This document shows positions 34,409 through 42,405 of a stretch of 64,000 nt of DNA, one piece after another (positions within the stretch are counted from its first letter, which is position 1; each line of letters starts with the position of its first letter). The stretch covers positions 310,001 to 374,000 of the forward strand of contig OZ246004.1 in assembly GCA_965230495.1 (NCBI GenBank), read 5' to 3'. This DNA comes from JACJYM01 sp965230495. GTDB taxonomy: Bacteria > Bacteroidota > Bacteroidia > Chitinophagales > Saprospiraceae. The notes under the pieces were generated by a model. It searched no databases and was not told where the DNA came from. It saw only the letters and a program-made list of their open reading frames with translations. Position numbers and translations under genes: made by a program.

Positions 34409-35219
34409 TTTTTATTATTAACTGTTTTATATTGGGAAGTAATTCACTACTTTTTCCTCTAAGTCTTATTCCTCTTTTTTTATTCTTCAAAAGTTCAGTA
34501 AAATTATTGTCTTCAATATTCATGTCTACTACATAACCACCAAATCTTAACGTGGTTCTTGCTATTTCTAAAGGTAGGTTTGTAGAACCTGAGGTTCCAA
34601 CAATAAATAGAATCCCACTGTTCTTTGCAACTTTTAATGAGCTAAACTTTTTATGAGTTTTTTCATCATAGTATTCATCAAACCACAAAATATTTGGTCT
34701 CAGCCAATTTCCACATGTTGGACATTTTAGAGATTCTATTTCGTCCGTCCTTAGCTCCTCTTTAATATCCTTTCCACTTAAATTGCTGGGAATGGGTAAA
34801 ATTTCTTTGCAATTAAGAGAACACTTAACTTCTCTATAATTTCCGTGAACTTCATATATATTTTTGTTTCCAGCCCTTCTATGGAGGTTGTCGATATTTT
34901 GTGTAATTAAATGAAACCTATCACCTAAAACTTTCTCAAGGTCAGCTAGTATTTTATGGCTTGCGTTAAGTTCTGCATTTTCGATCATTTTTTTTCTGAA
35001 TAAAGTGTATTGCCACACCTCTTCTTGATTTTGCATGAAGTATTTGTAAGTTCCAAATTCTTCAGGTTTATGATATTTTGTGCCCTTCACCCAAATTCCA
35101 TCTGTACCTCTATAAGTAGGAATTCCACTTTCGGCAGAAATTCCTGCACCTGTAAGAAAGGTGAATTTATTACGCTTTTCTTTTAGGTAAACTTCTTGTA
35201 TTATTTTTTCAAGCTTCAT
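34389..35219 (-). CDS. SIR2 family NAD-dependent deacylase (cassette 1)
   Basis: 276 residues with the classical sirtuin core: TGAGISAESGIPTYRG (about 24-39), ITQNIDNLHRRAG, the catalytic His in YEVHGN, a four-Cys zinc motif (CSLNC and CPTC) and IVGTSGSTNLP near the C-terminus. It should remove acyl groups from lysines using NAD+. The intact zinc motif and catalytic His make a deacylase more likely than a pure NADase effector. Its last codons and stop overlap the attC-like site, and it starts 11 bp after its 5' core. It is the first gene of the array. Confidence 0.88.
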   Translation of the reverse strand: MKLEKIIQEVYLKEKRNKFTFLTGAGISAESGIPTYRGTDGIWVKGTKYHKPEEFGTYKYFMQNQEEVWQYTLFRKKMIENAELNASHKILADLEKVLGDRFHLITQNIDNLHRRAGNKNIYEVHGNYREVKCSLNCKEILPIPSNLSGKDIKEELRTDEIESLKCPTCGNWLRPNILWFDEYYDEKTHKKFSSLKVAKNSGILFIVGTSGSTNLPLEIARTTLRFGGYVVDMNIEDNNFTELLKNKKRGIRLRGKSSELLPNIKQLIIKSIEQCV

Positions 35220-35436
35220 AATTATAATTGCATAGAACTTATTTATATCAAGAACAAACCTATCTCTCTATTCCGCTTTTTTACTATCGTTTTTATTGAT
35301 CATTCGGGGGCTGCACCTTACACAGCCCTAAAAATACAGGCTTTCTGTTAAATTCCCAAAGATTAGAATAGGTTCATAACCCCATATTTTACTATGTCGG
35401 GGCCATTTACTACATTTACTCGCTTAATTTTTAAGC
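35220..35436. other. upstream boundary of the cassette array
   Basis: GCATAGAAC (35230-35238, plus strand) is the 5' core of the first cassette. Beyond it no further gene-specific core pair could be found. A hairpin GGGCTG (35308-35313) with CAGCCC (35323-35328) lies further out without a T tract. An attI site, a decayed attC site or simply the chromosomal junction could be here. The region also should contain the promoter of the divergent plus-strand gene at 35437. Confidence 0.45.
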
Positions 35437-36456
35437 ATGCAAAAATTCATCTATCCTAAAAAGGTAACCATCGGTGATATAACGGTAAGGGATGGTTTCC
35501 AACATGAAGAAAAATGGATACCTACCAATGCCAAATTGTGGACATTAGAAGAGTTAATCCTAGCGGGTTTTAAGAATATTGAAGTGACCAATTATGGTAA
35601 TCCTAAAGGGATGCCTCAGTTTCGTGATGCTGATGAGTTGTTTCAATTGTTATACAAATCTAAAAGAGTAGCAGATCTATTACCTACAGTAGAATTGACT
35701 GCGGTAACCATACGTGATAGAGCTGTAGAAAGAGCCATCGAAGCTGCAAAAAGTGGTCATGGTCCTACACGGATATTACTCATGGTATCGACCAGTGAGT
35801 CTCATCAGATGAAGAATAGCGGATTGACACTTAAGCAATATTGGAAGATGGCAGAGGAACAGATCAAGCTAGCCACTGATGCAGGAATTAAGGTAAACGG
35901 TACAGTGAGTACTATCTGGGGATGCCCGATCGAAGGACCTACCGAGATGAGTAAGGCAGTGGATTTTGCACAACGATGGTTGGATATAGGGGCCCATGAC
36001 ATCGAGCATGCTGATCATGATGGCAGTGCTTCGCCGGACCGGGTCTATCAATATTTCTCAGAAGTAATGGAAAGGATAGGAATGCCCGAAAAACATATTG
36101 CACATTTTCATGTGACCCGAGGATGGGGTAGTGCCAATGTATTGGCAGCACTGCAGGCCGGAGTCGTTCATTTCGAATCAACGATAGGAGGTATCGGTGG
36201 TCAACCTACCAATTTCTTCGAAGGGTCCCCGGTGGCGGGAACAGGGGCCTATTACTATAAGGATCCCAATATTGTAGGTTTGGTATCTACAGAGGACATT
36301 GTAGTGATGATGGATGAGATGGGGATAGACACGGGATTGGATATAGATCGAGTATTGAAATTGGGCAATGTCATGGAGAAGATCATCGGAAGAAGACTTC
36401 GATCCGAATCTATCAAAAACGGGAGGGTAAAAGATAAGATTTCCGGCAAATTATAA
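35437..36456 (+). CDS. HMG-CoA lyase-like (DRE-TIM/pyruvate carboxyltransferase) protein without the usual Cys
   Basis: 339 residues, a TIM barrel of the HMGL-like family that makes or cleaves C-C bonds in acyl-CoA or keto acids. VRDGFQHEE gives the Arg-Asp pair near the N-terminus; AHFHVTRGWG gives the two metal-binding His. In HMG-CoA lyase the loop GxGGCP carries a catalytic Cys; here it reads GIGGQPTN, so that Cys is absent. A related but different reaction is therefore likely. It converges on the phospholipase-like gene, with 6 bp overlap at the stops. Confidence 0.78.
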   Translation: MQKFIYPKKVTIGDITVRDGFQHEEKWIPTNAKLWTLEELILAGFKNIEVTNYGNPKGMPQFRDADELFQLLYKSKRVADLLPTVELTAVTIRDRAVERAIEAAKSGHGPTRILLMVSTSESHQMKNSGLTLKQYWKMAEEQIKLATDAGIKVNGTVSTIWGCPIEGPTEMSKAVDFAQRWLDIGAHDIEHADHDGSASPDRVYQYFSEVMERIGMPEKHIAHFHVTRGWGSANVLAALQAGVVHFESTIGGIGGQPTNFFEGSPVAGTGAYYYKDPNIVGLVSTEDIVVMMDEMGIDTGLDIDRVLKLGNVMEKIIGRRLRSESIKNGRVKDKISGKL

Positions 36457-38010
36457 TATCCCTTTCGGCAATATCTTACGAGTCCATGTTTTGATTCTTT
36501 TCTTTCGACTTACTTCTTGGTCAGGGTTAAAACTCTTGGTGATTTGCCAACTGTTTTCAGGTTTAAATTCTTCATTCATACCATGAAGTACGTCTTGAGC
36601 TATCCTATCTGACCTAATAATAGTAATGCATTCTGTATTAAGATTGGCACTTCTAGGATCTAAGTTAAACGTGCCTATTACGGTTATATGGTTATCTACG
36701 ACCATGGATTTGGCATGTAATCCAAAAGTGGGAGTGTGATTTATTTCTCTTTGCAAAGCACCGGACATGATCTTTTTTCTTATTTGGGCATCAGGGCGAA
36801 ATTCAAAAATTTGAATGCCGGTAGATAACAATTCATTTCGCGAGCTTTGGTAGCTGGCAAATGCTTCGACATTATCCGTAGAAGCCAAACTATTGGTTAA
36901 TATTCTCACCTTGACACCTCTATCTACTGCTTCTTCGAATAACTGTTGGCTTAAGTCAGTGGTTATCAAGTATGGTGTTTGAATATCAATACTAGATTTG
37001 GCATTCTTTATTAGGGATATCAAAGAGTCCGTGGTAATTCCTCCTCCTCCTAATCCTTTCCATTGGTCATTCTTGCCGGGTATATCAGATACAAATTGTA
37101 CATCTGAAGTCCACACTAAATCTCCTGAATCCTTAATACTTTCGAAGTGTGATGCCAGATTCTGAATTTCTTCTCTTACCTGAGGCCAGAAATTATCAGG
37201 GTTACAGGCATATTGATGTAAAGAGTAGTAGTTTTCCTTATCATAGGGAGGCAATGAGATGTTTTTATCCAAATCATATATAGGGATGCTTAAAGGACAG
37301 TCCCAAAACTCAGTAAATGAGCTTTTTACACGAGAGACTTCTTGCCCCATCAAAAGGACGTCACGGTCCCTGAAATTATATTCATGGTCAAAGTCAAAAT
37401 ACTCATCTGCAATATTTCTTCCACCGGTTATTACTACTTGATCATCTACAATAAAGGTTTTGTTATGCATTCGTTCGTTAGCAGTTCTAAAATCGGTAGC
37501 GAACTTTTTAATCTTTTGAAACAAGTTTTTCCCCAGATTGACCCCCGGATTATAGATTTTGACATCAATGTTTGGGTGCGAAGCAAATGCCAGAATTTCA
37601 GTCAGAGAAGCATCTACCATAAGATCATCTACTAGTATTCTTACCTTGACTCCTCGATCAGCTGCTCGCACCAGATAATCACAGGCGATTAAACCTACAT
37701 TATCAGTTGAAAAGATGAAATACTGAATGTCGATGGATTTTTCAGCTGCTTCGGTAAGCCAAGCCCTGGCGACCATCGACTTATTGCCATCTTCTAAGGT
37801 GATCACCCCGGTTTTTTGGCTCATCATCTGTTGAAAAGGAGCTAACTCTCTCGATAATTTCAGAGAGTCTGCGATATGTATATTGGAACAAAAATCTTTA
37901 TGCTCTATAGGAAATCTATTTTTCTCTTCATTGCATGAAAAAAGTATTAAAAATAGAAGAAATACGATGTATTCGTTTCGGAAAGCATGTATACTTTTGG
38001 TTTTATTCAC
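36451..38010 (-). CDS. phospholipase D/cardiolipin synthase-like lipoprotein
   Basis: About 519 residues. I chose the GTG at 38010 because it gives a compact signal peptide (hydrophobic FLLFLILFSC ending in a lipobox Cys); an in-frame TTG at 38031 is the alternative. Two HKD motifs are intact: HNKTFIVDDQVVITGGRN in the first half and HAKSMVVDNHITVIGTFN in the second, each followed by an acidic residue pattern. Members transfer or hydrolyse phosphatidyl groups. The lipobox places it in the outer membrane or periplasm. Substrate is unknown. Confidence 0.85.
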   Translation of the reverse strand: MNKTKSIHAFRNEYIVFLLFLILFSCNEEKNRFPIEHKDFCSNIHIADSLKLSRELAPFQQMMSQKTGVITLEDGNKSMVARAWLTEAAEKSIDIQYFIFSTDNVGLIACDYLVRAADRGVKVRILVDDLMVDASLTEILAFASHPNIDVKIYNPGVNLGKNLFQKIKKFATDFRTANERMHNKTFIVDDQVVITGGRNIADEYFDFDHEYNFRDRDVLLMGQEVSRVKSSFTEFWDCPLSIPIYDLDKNISLPPYDKENYYSLHQYACNPDNFWPQVREEIQNLASHFESIKDSGDLVWTSDVQFVSDIPGKNDQWKGLGGGGITTDSLISLIKNAKSSIDIQTPYLITTDLSQQLFEEAVDRGVKVRILTNSLASTDNVEAFASYQSSRNELLSTGIQIFEFRPDAQIRKKIMSGALQREINHTPTFGLHAKSMVVDNHITVIGTFNLDPRSANLNTECITIIRSDRIAQDVLHGMNEEFKPENSWQITKSFNPDQEVSRKKRIKTWTRKILPKGIL

Positions 38011-38103
38011 CGGAATTAAATTTGTTAACAATAGTATTAATATTGCAATCTAACCAGAATTGACAACTTATCCCTCTTTTAGGCTTGTTCTTGACAGGAA
38101 TAC

Positions 38104-39111
38104 TTATAAACTATTTATATAGTCCACAATTAATTCTACGCCATCATCATCTAAAATAGTAGTACCTATAAAAGGCATTTCACCATCTTCTATCAGTTCG
38201 ATGATCTGATCGGCTTCATCTTGTATTCCGGTGGCACCAAAGGGAGTTTCATATCTGAAATCTAAATCCTGTTCTGCGGGCTCTTCCCAGCCGGACGGAT
38301 TATGACAATGAGAACAATTCATATGTAAATAAGCCCTAGCCCTGGTGGACAAGGAAAGATCTGTATCCATATAATCAACTATTTCAGCAATTTGACTAAT
38401 ATCAAAATCAGGCAAAATATTTACGTTTTGCAAGTGTTGGAGTTGATTTAAATTTAGGTCGTTTCTATCTACTGTTCTATTCAAATTTCTAAGTGTAGTA
38501 CCTAGTGGTATGATATCTGAATCTGACTGATGACATGCGATACACTCGTTTTCGTCAGGAACATCATATAGTGTTGACCGATTGACCCCAAAAGCATCGA
38601 TCCAATCAACGGTAATATCAACACCGTTAAGTTCTAGTGTGGCGTCAGTTTGATCTTCGTTCCATATATATGTCGCTACATTCCAAAAGCCATTTCTCTT
38701 AATTAATAATCTGGTTTCTATAATACGTTTACCTAAATCAATATTTCTCTCATCGAAATAATAGAAGAATGTTTTTACTAGTATTGTTTCATCAGGAAAG
38801 GTTAGGGATTCATCCTGATTCATCACAGGAAGCTCATTTTTAGGCATTTTTACCAATCTCTGTTTATGTGCATAATCTGTAAAGAGAATAGAGCTGAGTT
38901 CGACCAAATGAAAACTATCCGAGGGGATGAGATTTTGAGGATTATCTTTAAAGATGTTATATGTGGAGAGATTTTGTTCAAAATCTACAGTAACGGGAAC
39001 ATCGAAATCAGGAATGACGACTCCGCCATCCCCATCATCAGAACATCCTTCAAAAAGTATGGCTAATGAGCATAAACAAATACTGAATGCGATTAACGAA
39101 ATTTTTCTCAT
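38104..39111 (-). CDS. SO2930-like diheme c-type cytochrome lipoprotein
   Basis: 335 residues. A lipoprotein signal ends at LFEGC. Two CxxCH heme c sites are present: CIACH (about 192) and CSHCH (about 278). DFRYETPFGATG and the general layout fit the SO2930 family of periplasmic diheme proteins. The redox partner is unknown. It is probably monocistronic, with a 319-bp gap upstream. Confidence 0.85.
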   Translation of the reverse strand: MRKISLIAFSICLCSLAILFEGCSDDGDGGVVIPDFDVPVTVDFEQNLSTYNIFKDNPQNLIPSDSFHLVELSSILFTDYAHKQRLVKMPKNELPVMNQDESLTFPDETILVKTFFYYFDERNIDLGKRIIETRLLIKRNGFWNVATYIWNEDQTDATLELNGVDITVDWIDAFGVNRSTLYDVPDENECIACHQSDSDIIPLGTTLRNLNRTVDRNDLNLNQLQHLQNVNILPDFDISQIAEIVDYMDTDLSLSTRARAYLHMNCSHCHNPSGWEEPAEQDLDFRYETPFGATGIQDEADQIIELIEDGEMPFIGTTILDDDGVELIVDYINSL

Positions 39112-39430
39112 ATGGCTTCATATTTTAGCAAACCGCGAAAATAATTGGATTTACTTCTTCTTACATTAATGTAGATTAAGAATTGTCCTTGACAGACTTA
39201 TTATGATGTTTTTTTTTCCAAAAAAATATAATTTGATAAACGAAGAAACACAATTGAAGTTAAAAATCATTCTTAATAATAACTTCAGGAATTTATAAAT
39301 TCGGATACTAAACGGAGTAAATAGCTAATGTATTTTATATGTGCTGCAAAGATCACATAAAAATGATAATACCTAATTCCTTAGGTTAGGAATACATTTT
39401 ATATCGGTATAAGTATTCTAAAGACTTGGC
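39112..39430. other. intergenic region without a gene
   Basis: 319 bp of AT-rich DNA between the cytochrome gene and the yjdI-like gene, both minus. The only structure seen is a short hairpin ATTCCT (39376-39381) with AGGAAT (39388-39393), downstream of yjdI, which may mark the end of that operon. The cytochrome promoter should be here, but no clear minus-strand TAnnTTTG box was found. Confidence 0.5.
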
Positions 39431-39640
39431 TCAATCATTATCATAAACTATGGACAAAGCTCCTGAAGGGCATTTGGCTACTTGATCTATAATCTCTTGT
39501 TTAGTAGCATTTTCAGGCTGGATCCAAGGTCTGTCCTTAGGTTTGAAAACGGAAGATAACTGTCTGGCACAGAACCCGGCGTGAATACACTTTTTAGATT
39601 CCCAACCTATGCTTATGTCTTCTTTTTTATACTTTTTCAT
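39431..39640 (-). CDS. YjdI-like (4Fe-4S) mono-cluster protein
   Basis: 69 residues with the divergent 4Fe-4S pattern of the YjdI family: WESKKCIHAGFC, then CPSGAL near the C-terminus. Pairing with GNAT proteins is known elsewhere, but here it is last in a minus-strand series with DUF1801 and the ECF sigma gene. Function is unknown beyond the probable cluster. Confidence 0.85.
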   Translation of the reverse strand: MKKYKKEDISIGWESKKCIHAGFCARQLSSVFKPKDRPWIQPENATKQEIIDQVAKCPSGALSIVYDND

Positions 39641-39686
39641 ATCTTCTTATTTGCATCTAAAATAGTAAAAGTTAGTGAAATGAGGA

Positions 39687-40076
39687 TTAGAATGATAAAT
39701 CTAAAGCGATAGCTTCAGTAAGCAGAGTGGAGATGGCATATAGATCGATTTGATCCGGAGATTCATATATTTTGTAATATATCTTTTTGTTAGTACCCCT
39801 CTCTAAATAATGCAATTCATCTTTGAGCATATATCCTTGCCAAAAACCTAGTAGTACCCCTTCCTTTATACCGCCCCGGGGAATGCTGGCGGGCCATATA
39901 ATGCAAATTCCTTTTTTACCACAATAATAGGGTACATTATAAGATAGTTTTTCCTTGCAGTATTCAGGTAAGTGTTCGAGTACTACTTCCCGAAGAATAT
40001 CGACTATGATTCTTTCATTCTCAGGCAATATGTCTAATAAGTCCAATATGGATTTAATCTTCGGTGCTGATTTCAT
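39687..40076 (-). CDS. DUF1801 protein
   Basis: 129 residues. The DUF1801 fold is indicated by EYCKEKLSYNVPYY and a GFWQGYML stretch. The family resembles frataxin-like or YdhG proteins; its role is unknown. It lies 16 bp after the ECF sigma gene, so is likely cotranscribed. Confidence 0.78.
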   Translation of the reverse strand: MKSAPKIKSILDLLDILPENERIIVDILREVVLEHLPEYCKEKLSYNVPYYCGKKGICIIWPASIPRGGIKEGVLLGFWQGYMLKDELHYLERGTNKKIYYKIYESPDQIDLYAISTLLTEAIALDLSF

Positions 40077-40092
40077 TAATTCAAAATAGAGA

Positions 40093-41337
40093 CTAATATG
40101 GGAAATTAGATATAGTTTTATCTAATTTTTTTTGTAGAAGGAAGATATCCTTAGGGTTTTTAGCCAATTTAATAGCCGTCAGTAAGTGTTCTTTTTGTTT
40201 TGAAATATCTATTTTTTTGTAGAGTTCGGCGAGTAGGGCGTGATAAAGAAAATTTTGATTTAATCCGATTTTCAGGGCTTCTTTCAGGGCCTCTTTTTCT
40301 CCTTTGACTTTGGCTAAAGCAAAGGTTCTGTTTAGAGCAATGGAAGGGGAGTATTTTAGTTGAAGTAGTTTGTTATATAGCTGAAGAATATTATTCCATT
40401 TCTCCGTTTCATTTGATTCTATTCTCGTATGCCAAAATGCTATTAAAGATTCCAGATGATACTTACTGAGGTTATTTCCTTTGGCTGATAAAGCTATGTA
40501 ATATTCTCCCTTTTGAATTAAAGGGAAGTTCCACTTACTTCGATCTTGATCTGCGTAAAGAATTTGATTGTTACTATCATCTATCCGAGCATCAAATCTT
40601 GAAGCATGAAAGCAAAAGAGGGCCATGAGAGCATTCGTTTCAGCTGTATTGGTGTTTTTATTTTTTAATAAGATAAGGGTCAGACGCATGGCTTCAAAGC
40701 ACACGTCATACCTTAATTTTTTATCTGTACAGTATGAAAAATACCCTTCATTAAATAGTAGATACAATACATAAAGTACGTTGGGCATTCGTTTAAGAAT
40801 ATCGCTCTGGGATAAGGAAAAAAAATCTATGTTCAGCTGACGTAGTTTTTCTTTTGCCCGGTATAGCTTTTTGTTGATAGCCGGTTTATTAGATAACATG
40901 GCATTAGATATCTCTGAGATACCAAATCCACATAGTATTCTTAAAGCTAGAATAACTTGAGCATCGTTAGGAATAAGAGGGTTACAAACTGCGAAGATCA
41001 TAGAAAGCTGGCTGTCTTCGAAGTTCTTTTCAGAAAAATCAAAAGAGATTTCATCATGGGACACTTTTTCTTGAAGGGAAGGAAGAACTTTGGATTTGTA
41101 TATTTTGGATCTTTTTAAATAATCTAAGGCCCTATTTTTTGCAGAAATATATAGCCATGCTTTGGGATTTTTAGGAGTTCCTTTAAGACCCCAAACTTCG
41201 GAAGCTTTTAGAAATATATCACTTGTGATATCTTGTGCCATCTCAATATTGGAGAGGCCAAATGTGTTGGTAAGAACAGCTACGATTTTGGAATATTCTG
41301 TTCTAAATAAATTCGGTATGAGTTCATCTTGATTCAT
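40093..41337 (-). CDS. ECF42-type RNA polymerase sigma factor with TPR-like C-terminus
   Basis: 414 residues. Region sigma2 is near the N-terminus (FRTEYSKIVAVLTNTFG, AQDITSDIFLKASEVW) and sigma4 follows (RILCGFGISEISNAML near residue 145). A helical C-terminal extension of about 200 residues contains NEGYF and GEKEALKEAL segments. This extension, and the upstream DGPF/YCII gene, are the hallmarks of group ECF42, which has no classic anti-sigma factor. The C-terminal TPR-like part is thought to regulate it. Target genes are unknown; the following DUF1801 and YjdI genes are candidates. Confidence 0.88.
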   Translation of the reverse strand: MNQDELIPNLFRTEYSKIVAVLTNTFGLSNIEMAQDITSDIFLKASEVWGLKGTPKNPKAWLYISAKNRALDYLKRSKIYKSKVLPSLQEKVSHDEISFDFSEKNFEDSQLSMIFAVCNPLIPNDAQVILALRILCGFGISEISNAMLSNKPAINKKLYRAKEKLRQLNIDFFSLSQSDILKRMPNVLYVLYLLFNEGYFSYCTDKKLRYDVCFEAMRLTLILLKNKNTNTAETNALMALFCFHASRFDARIDDSNNQILYADQDRSKWNFPLIQKGEYYIALSAKGNNLSKYHLESLIAFWHTRIESNETEKWNNILQLYNKLLQLKYSPSIALNRTFALAKVKGEKEALKEALKIGLNQNFLYHALLAELYKKIDISKQKEHLLTAIKLAKNPKDIFLLQKKLDKTISNFPY

Positions 41338-41341
41338 AGTA

Positions 41342-41380
41342 AAAAATAAAGTAGAGTTTTATAAACTCCACTTTATTTTT
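41342..41380 (-). terminator. strong hairpin between the YCII and sigma genes
   Basis: An 18-pair stem with one mismatch: 41342-41359 pairs with 41363-41380 around a TAT loop (inner stem GAGTTT/AAACTC). A-rich on one side and T-rich on the other, it can act as an intrinsic terminator in either direction. On the minus strand it would end or attenuate transcripts from the YCII gene just before the sigma gene. Confidence 0.75.
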
Positions 41381-41400
41381 AATGTTTAGTGTCACATTTT

Positions 41401-41739
41401 TTAGTCGAATATCATGACATCTCTTACTTCCACTTTTCCGCCATTATCCAAAGTAGGGCAGCCGGCAGTAAGCTTGACCGCATCTTCCAGATTGTCGGCT
41501 CTGCATATAAGATATCCGCCTACTATTTCTTTCGTTTCTGCATAAGGTCCATCAGATACTAATCCGTTGGCATCAACCGTTTTACCAGCATAACCAAGAG
41601 CGTTTGTACTTACGAATTTTCCTTGAGCGGCTATTCCACCTATCCAATCTTGCCATAATTTAACCATTGCTTGCATTTGTTCAGGAGAAGGCTTTTCTAT
41701 TTGAGGTTCACTTCTGAAAAGCATCATAAAATCTTTCAT
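41401..41739 (-). CDS. DGPF/YCII-related protein, ECF42 partner
   Basis: 112 residues. The diagnostic stretch SDGPYAETKEIVGGYLI carries the DGPF-type motif and the YCII fold. Proteins of this kind are the constant neighbours of ECF42 sigma factors. Biochemical role is not established. A strong promoter match lies upstream and a terminator-like hairpin downstream, so it may be made in excess over the sigma factor. Confidence 0.87.
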   Translation of the reverse strand: MKDFMMLFRSEPQIEKPSPEQMQAMVKLWQDWIGGIAAQGKFVSTNALGYAGKTVDANGLVSDGPYAETKEIVGGYLICRADNLEDAVKLTAGCPTLDNGGKVEVRDVMIFD

Positions 41740-41810
41740 GTTTAATTTAATTTTTAGTTAATAATTATACTCCTATTACGATTGGATATTTCTAAATAGG
41801 ACAACTAAAT

Positions 41811-41839
41811 CAAAATTAATAATTCACTATTGGTTCAAA
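41811..41839 (-). promoter_or_regulatory. putative promoter of the YCII-ECF42 operon
   Basis: Read on the minus strand: TTTG (41839-41836), a 17-bp spacer, then TAATTTTG (41818-41811), matching TTTG-N17-23-TAnnTTTG. It lies 72 bp before the YCII ATG. It is the best two-part promoter match I found in the window. Confidence 0.55.
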
Positions 41840-41846
41840 ACGTAAT

Positions 41847-42389
41847 TTATATTGATTTTTCATATGCTTCTTTTAGCCATGCTATTAGCTGTTCATCTAT
41901 TTCATTGGTATCTGATATTTTCACCCTATGCGTACACATAGTACCAAATGGTCCTGAGCCTTCCAATCGATCGTTGATGGCAACATCTTTTAATTTAAGT
42001 CCAAGATCAATTCGAGATTTGGTGGCCGGTTTAATAAGAGCAAATTGCCTTTTTCTAATTATACTCACACTGGATTTTTTTGGTGTGACTGTAACATCTT
42101 CGCCAAAACCTTCAACAACTTTTAACAGATTTTCATAAATAGGTATTAATGCTTCTTTTCCTTTATATTGATTCGAAACTAAGTCTTCAGGCGTATGAGC
42201 CTCTTCTTTGGAAAGAGAGACTATCGTATTCGCGAATCCATGTGTGACTTCATGTTCCGTTTTCAAGTATTTAACTGCTTCGGAGTGTTTATCAAATTTT
42301 TTTTCGTTGAGAATTTTTTTCCATTCTTCTAACGATTTACCAGTTTTAGCAGGCATGTTATTGATCATAGTTTGTAGTGCTTTGTCCAT
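41847..42389 (-). CDS. DUF4287/DUF5655 domain protein
   Basis: 180 residues from the ATG at 42389 (MDKALQTMINNMPAKTGKSL). The longer frame from 42431 would overlap the upstream gene. N-terminal DUF4287 (KTGKSLEEWKKIL, LKTEHEVTHGFAN) is followed by a DUF5655 part (PSDFYENL-like IPIYENLLKVVEGFGEDV, SVSIIRKRQFALI). It is a soluble protein of unknown function. Confidence 0.82.
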   Translation of the reverse strand: MDKALQTMINNMPAKTGKSLEEWKKILNEKKFDKHSEAVKYLKTEHEVTHGFANTIVSLSKEEAHTPEDLVSNQYKGKEALIPIYENLLKVVEGFGEDVTVTPKKSSVSIIRKRQFALIKPATKSRIDLGLKLKDVAINDRLEGSGPFGTMCTHRVKISDTNEIDEQLIAWLKEAYEKSI

Positions 42390-42405
42390 TTTAATGTTCT
42401 TTGTT

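Larger units (their letters stand above)
26265..35238 (-). mobile_element. integron-like gene cassette array (attC-like sites, no integrase seen)
   Basis: Six minus-strand genes are each bounded by a gene-specific pair of inverted core sequences. The one just before the start codon is repeated as reverse complement just after the same gene's end (9/9, 11/13, 9/10, 10/10, 9/10 and 8/10 matches, in transcription order). Between neighbouring genes, one gene's 3' core and the next gene's 5' core enclose 57-79 bp of imperfect inverted repeats. This is the architecture of integron cassettes, where R'' matches the R' at the cassette's other end. Starts lie 11-37 bp after each 5' core. No integrase or attI is in the window, so this is a CALIN-like array or one served by an unknown recombinase. 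Confidence 0.72.

Noticed and set aside
29197..35219. Sirtuin, 208-aa protein and NTPase-TPR as one defence operon
   Set aside because: Each gene has its own core pair and a foldable site between it and the next, so independent cassettes explain the layout better.
34389..35219. Sirtuin as an NADase effector of a Thoeris- or DSR-like system
   Set aside because: The zinc Cys motif and catalytic His of protein deacylases are intact and no partner gene is coupled to it; deacylase is the simpler reading.
35308..35328. Terminator between the cassette array and the HMGL-like gene
   Set aside because: The GGGCTG/CAGCCC stem has no T tract on either strand and no gene ends there; kept only as an unexplained hairpin.
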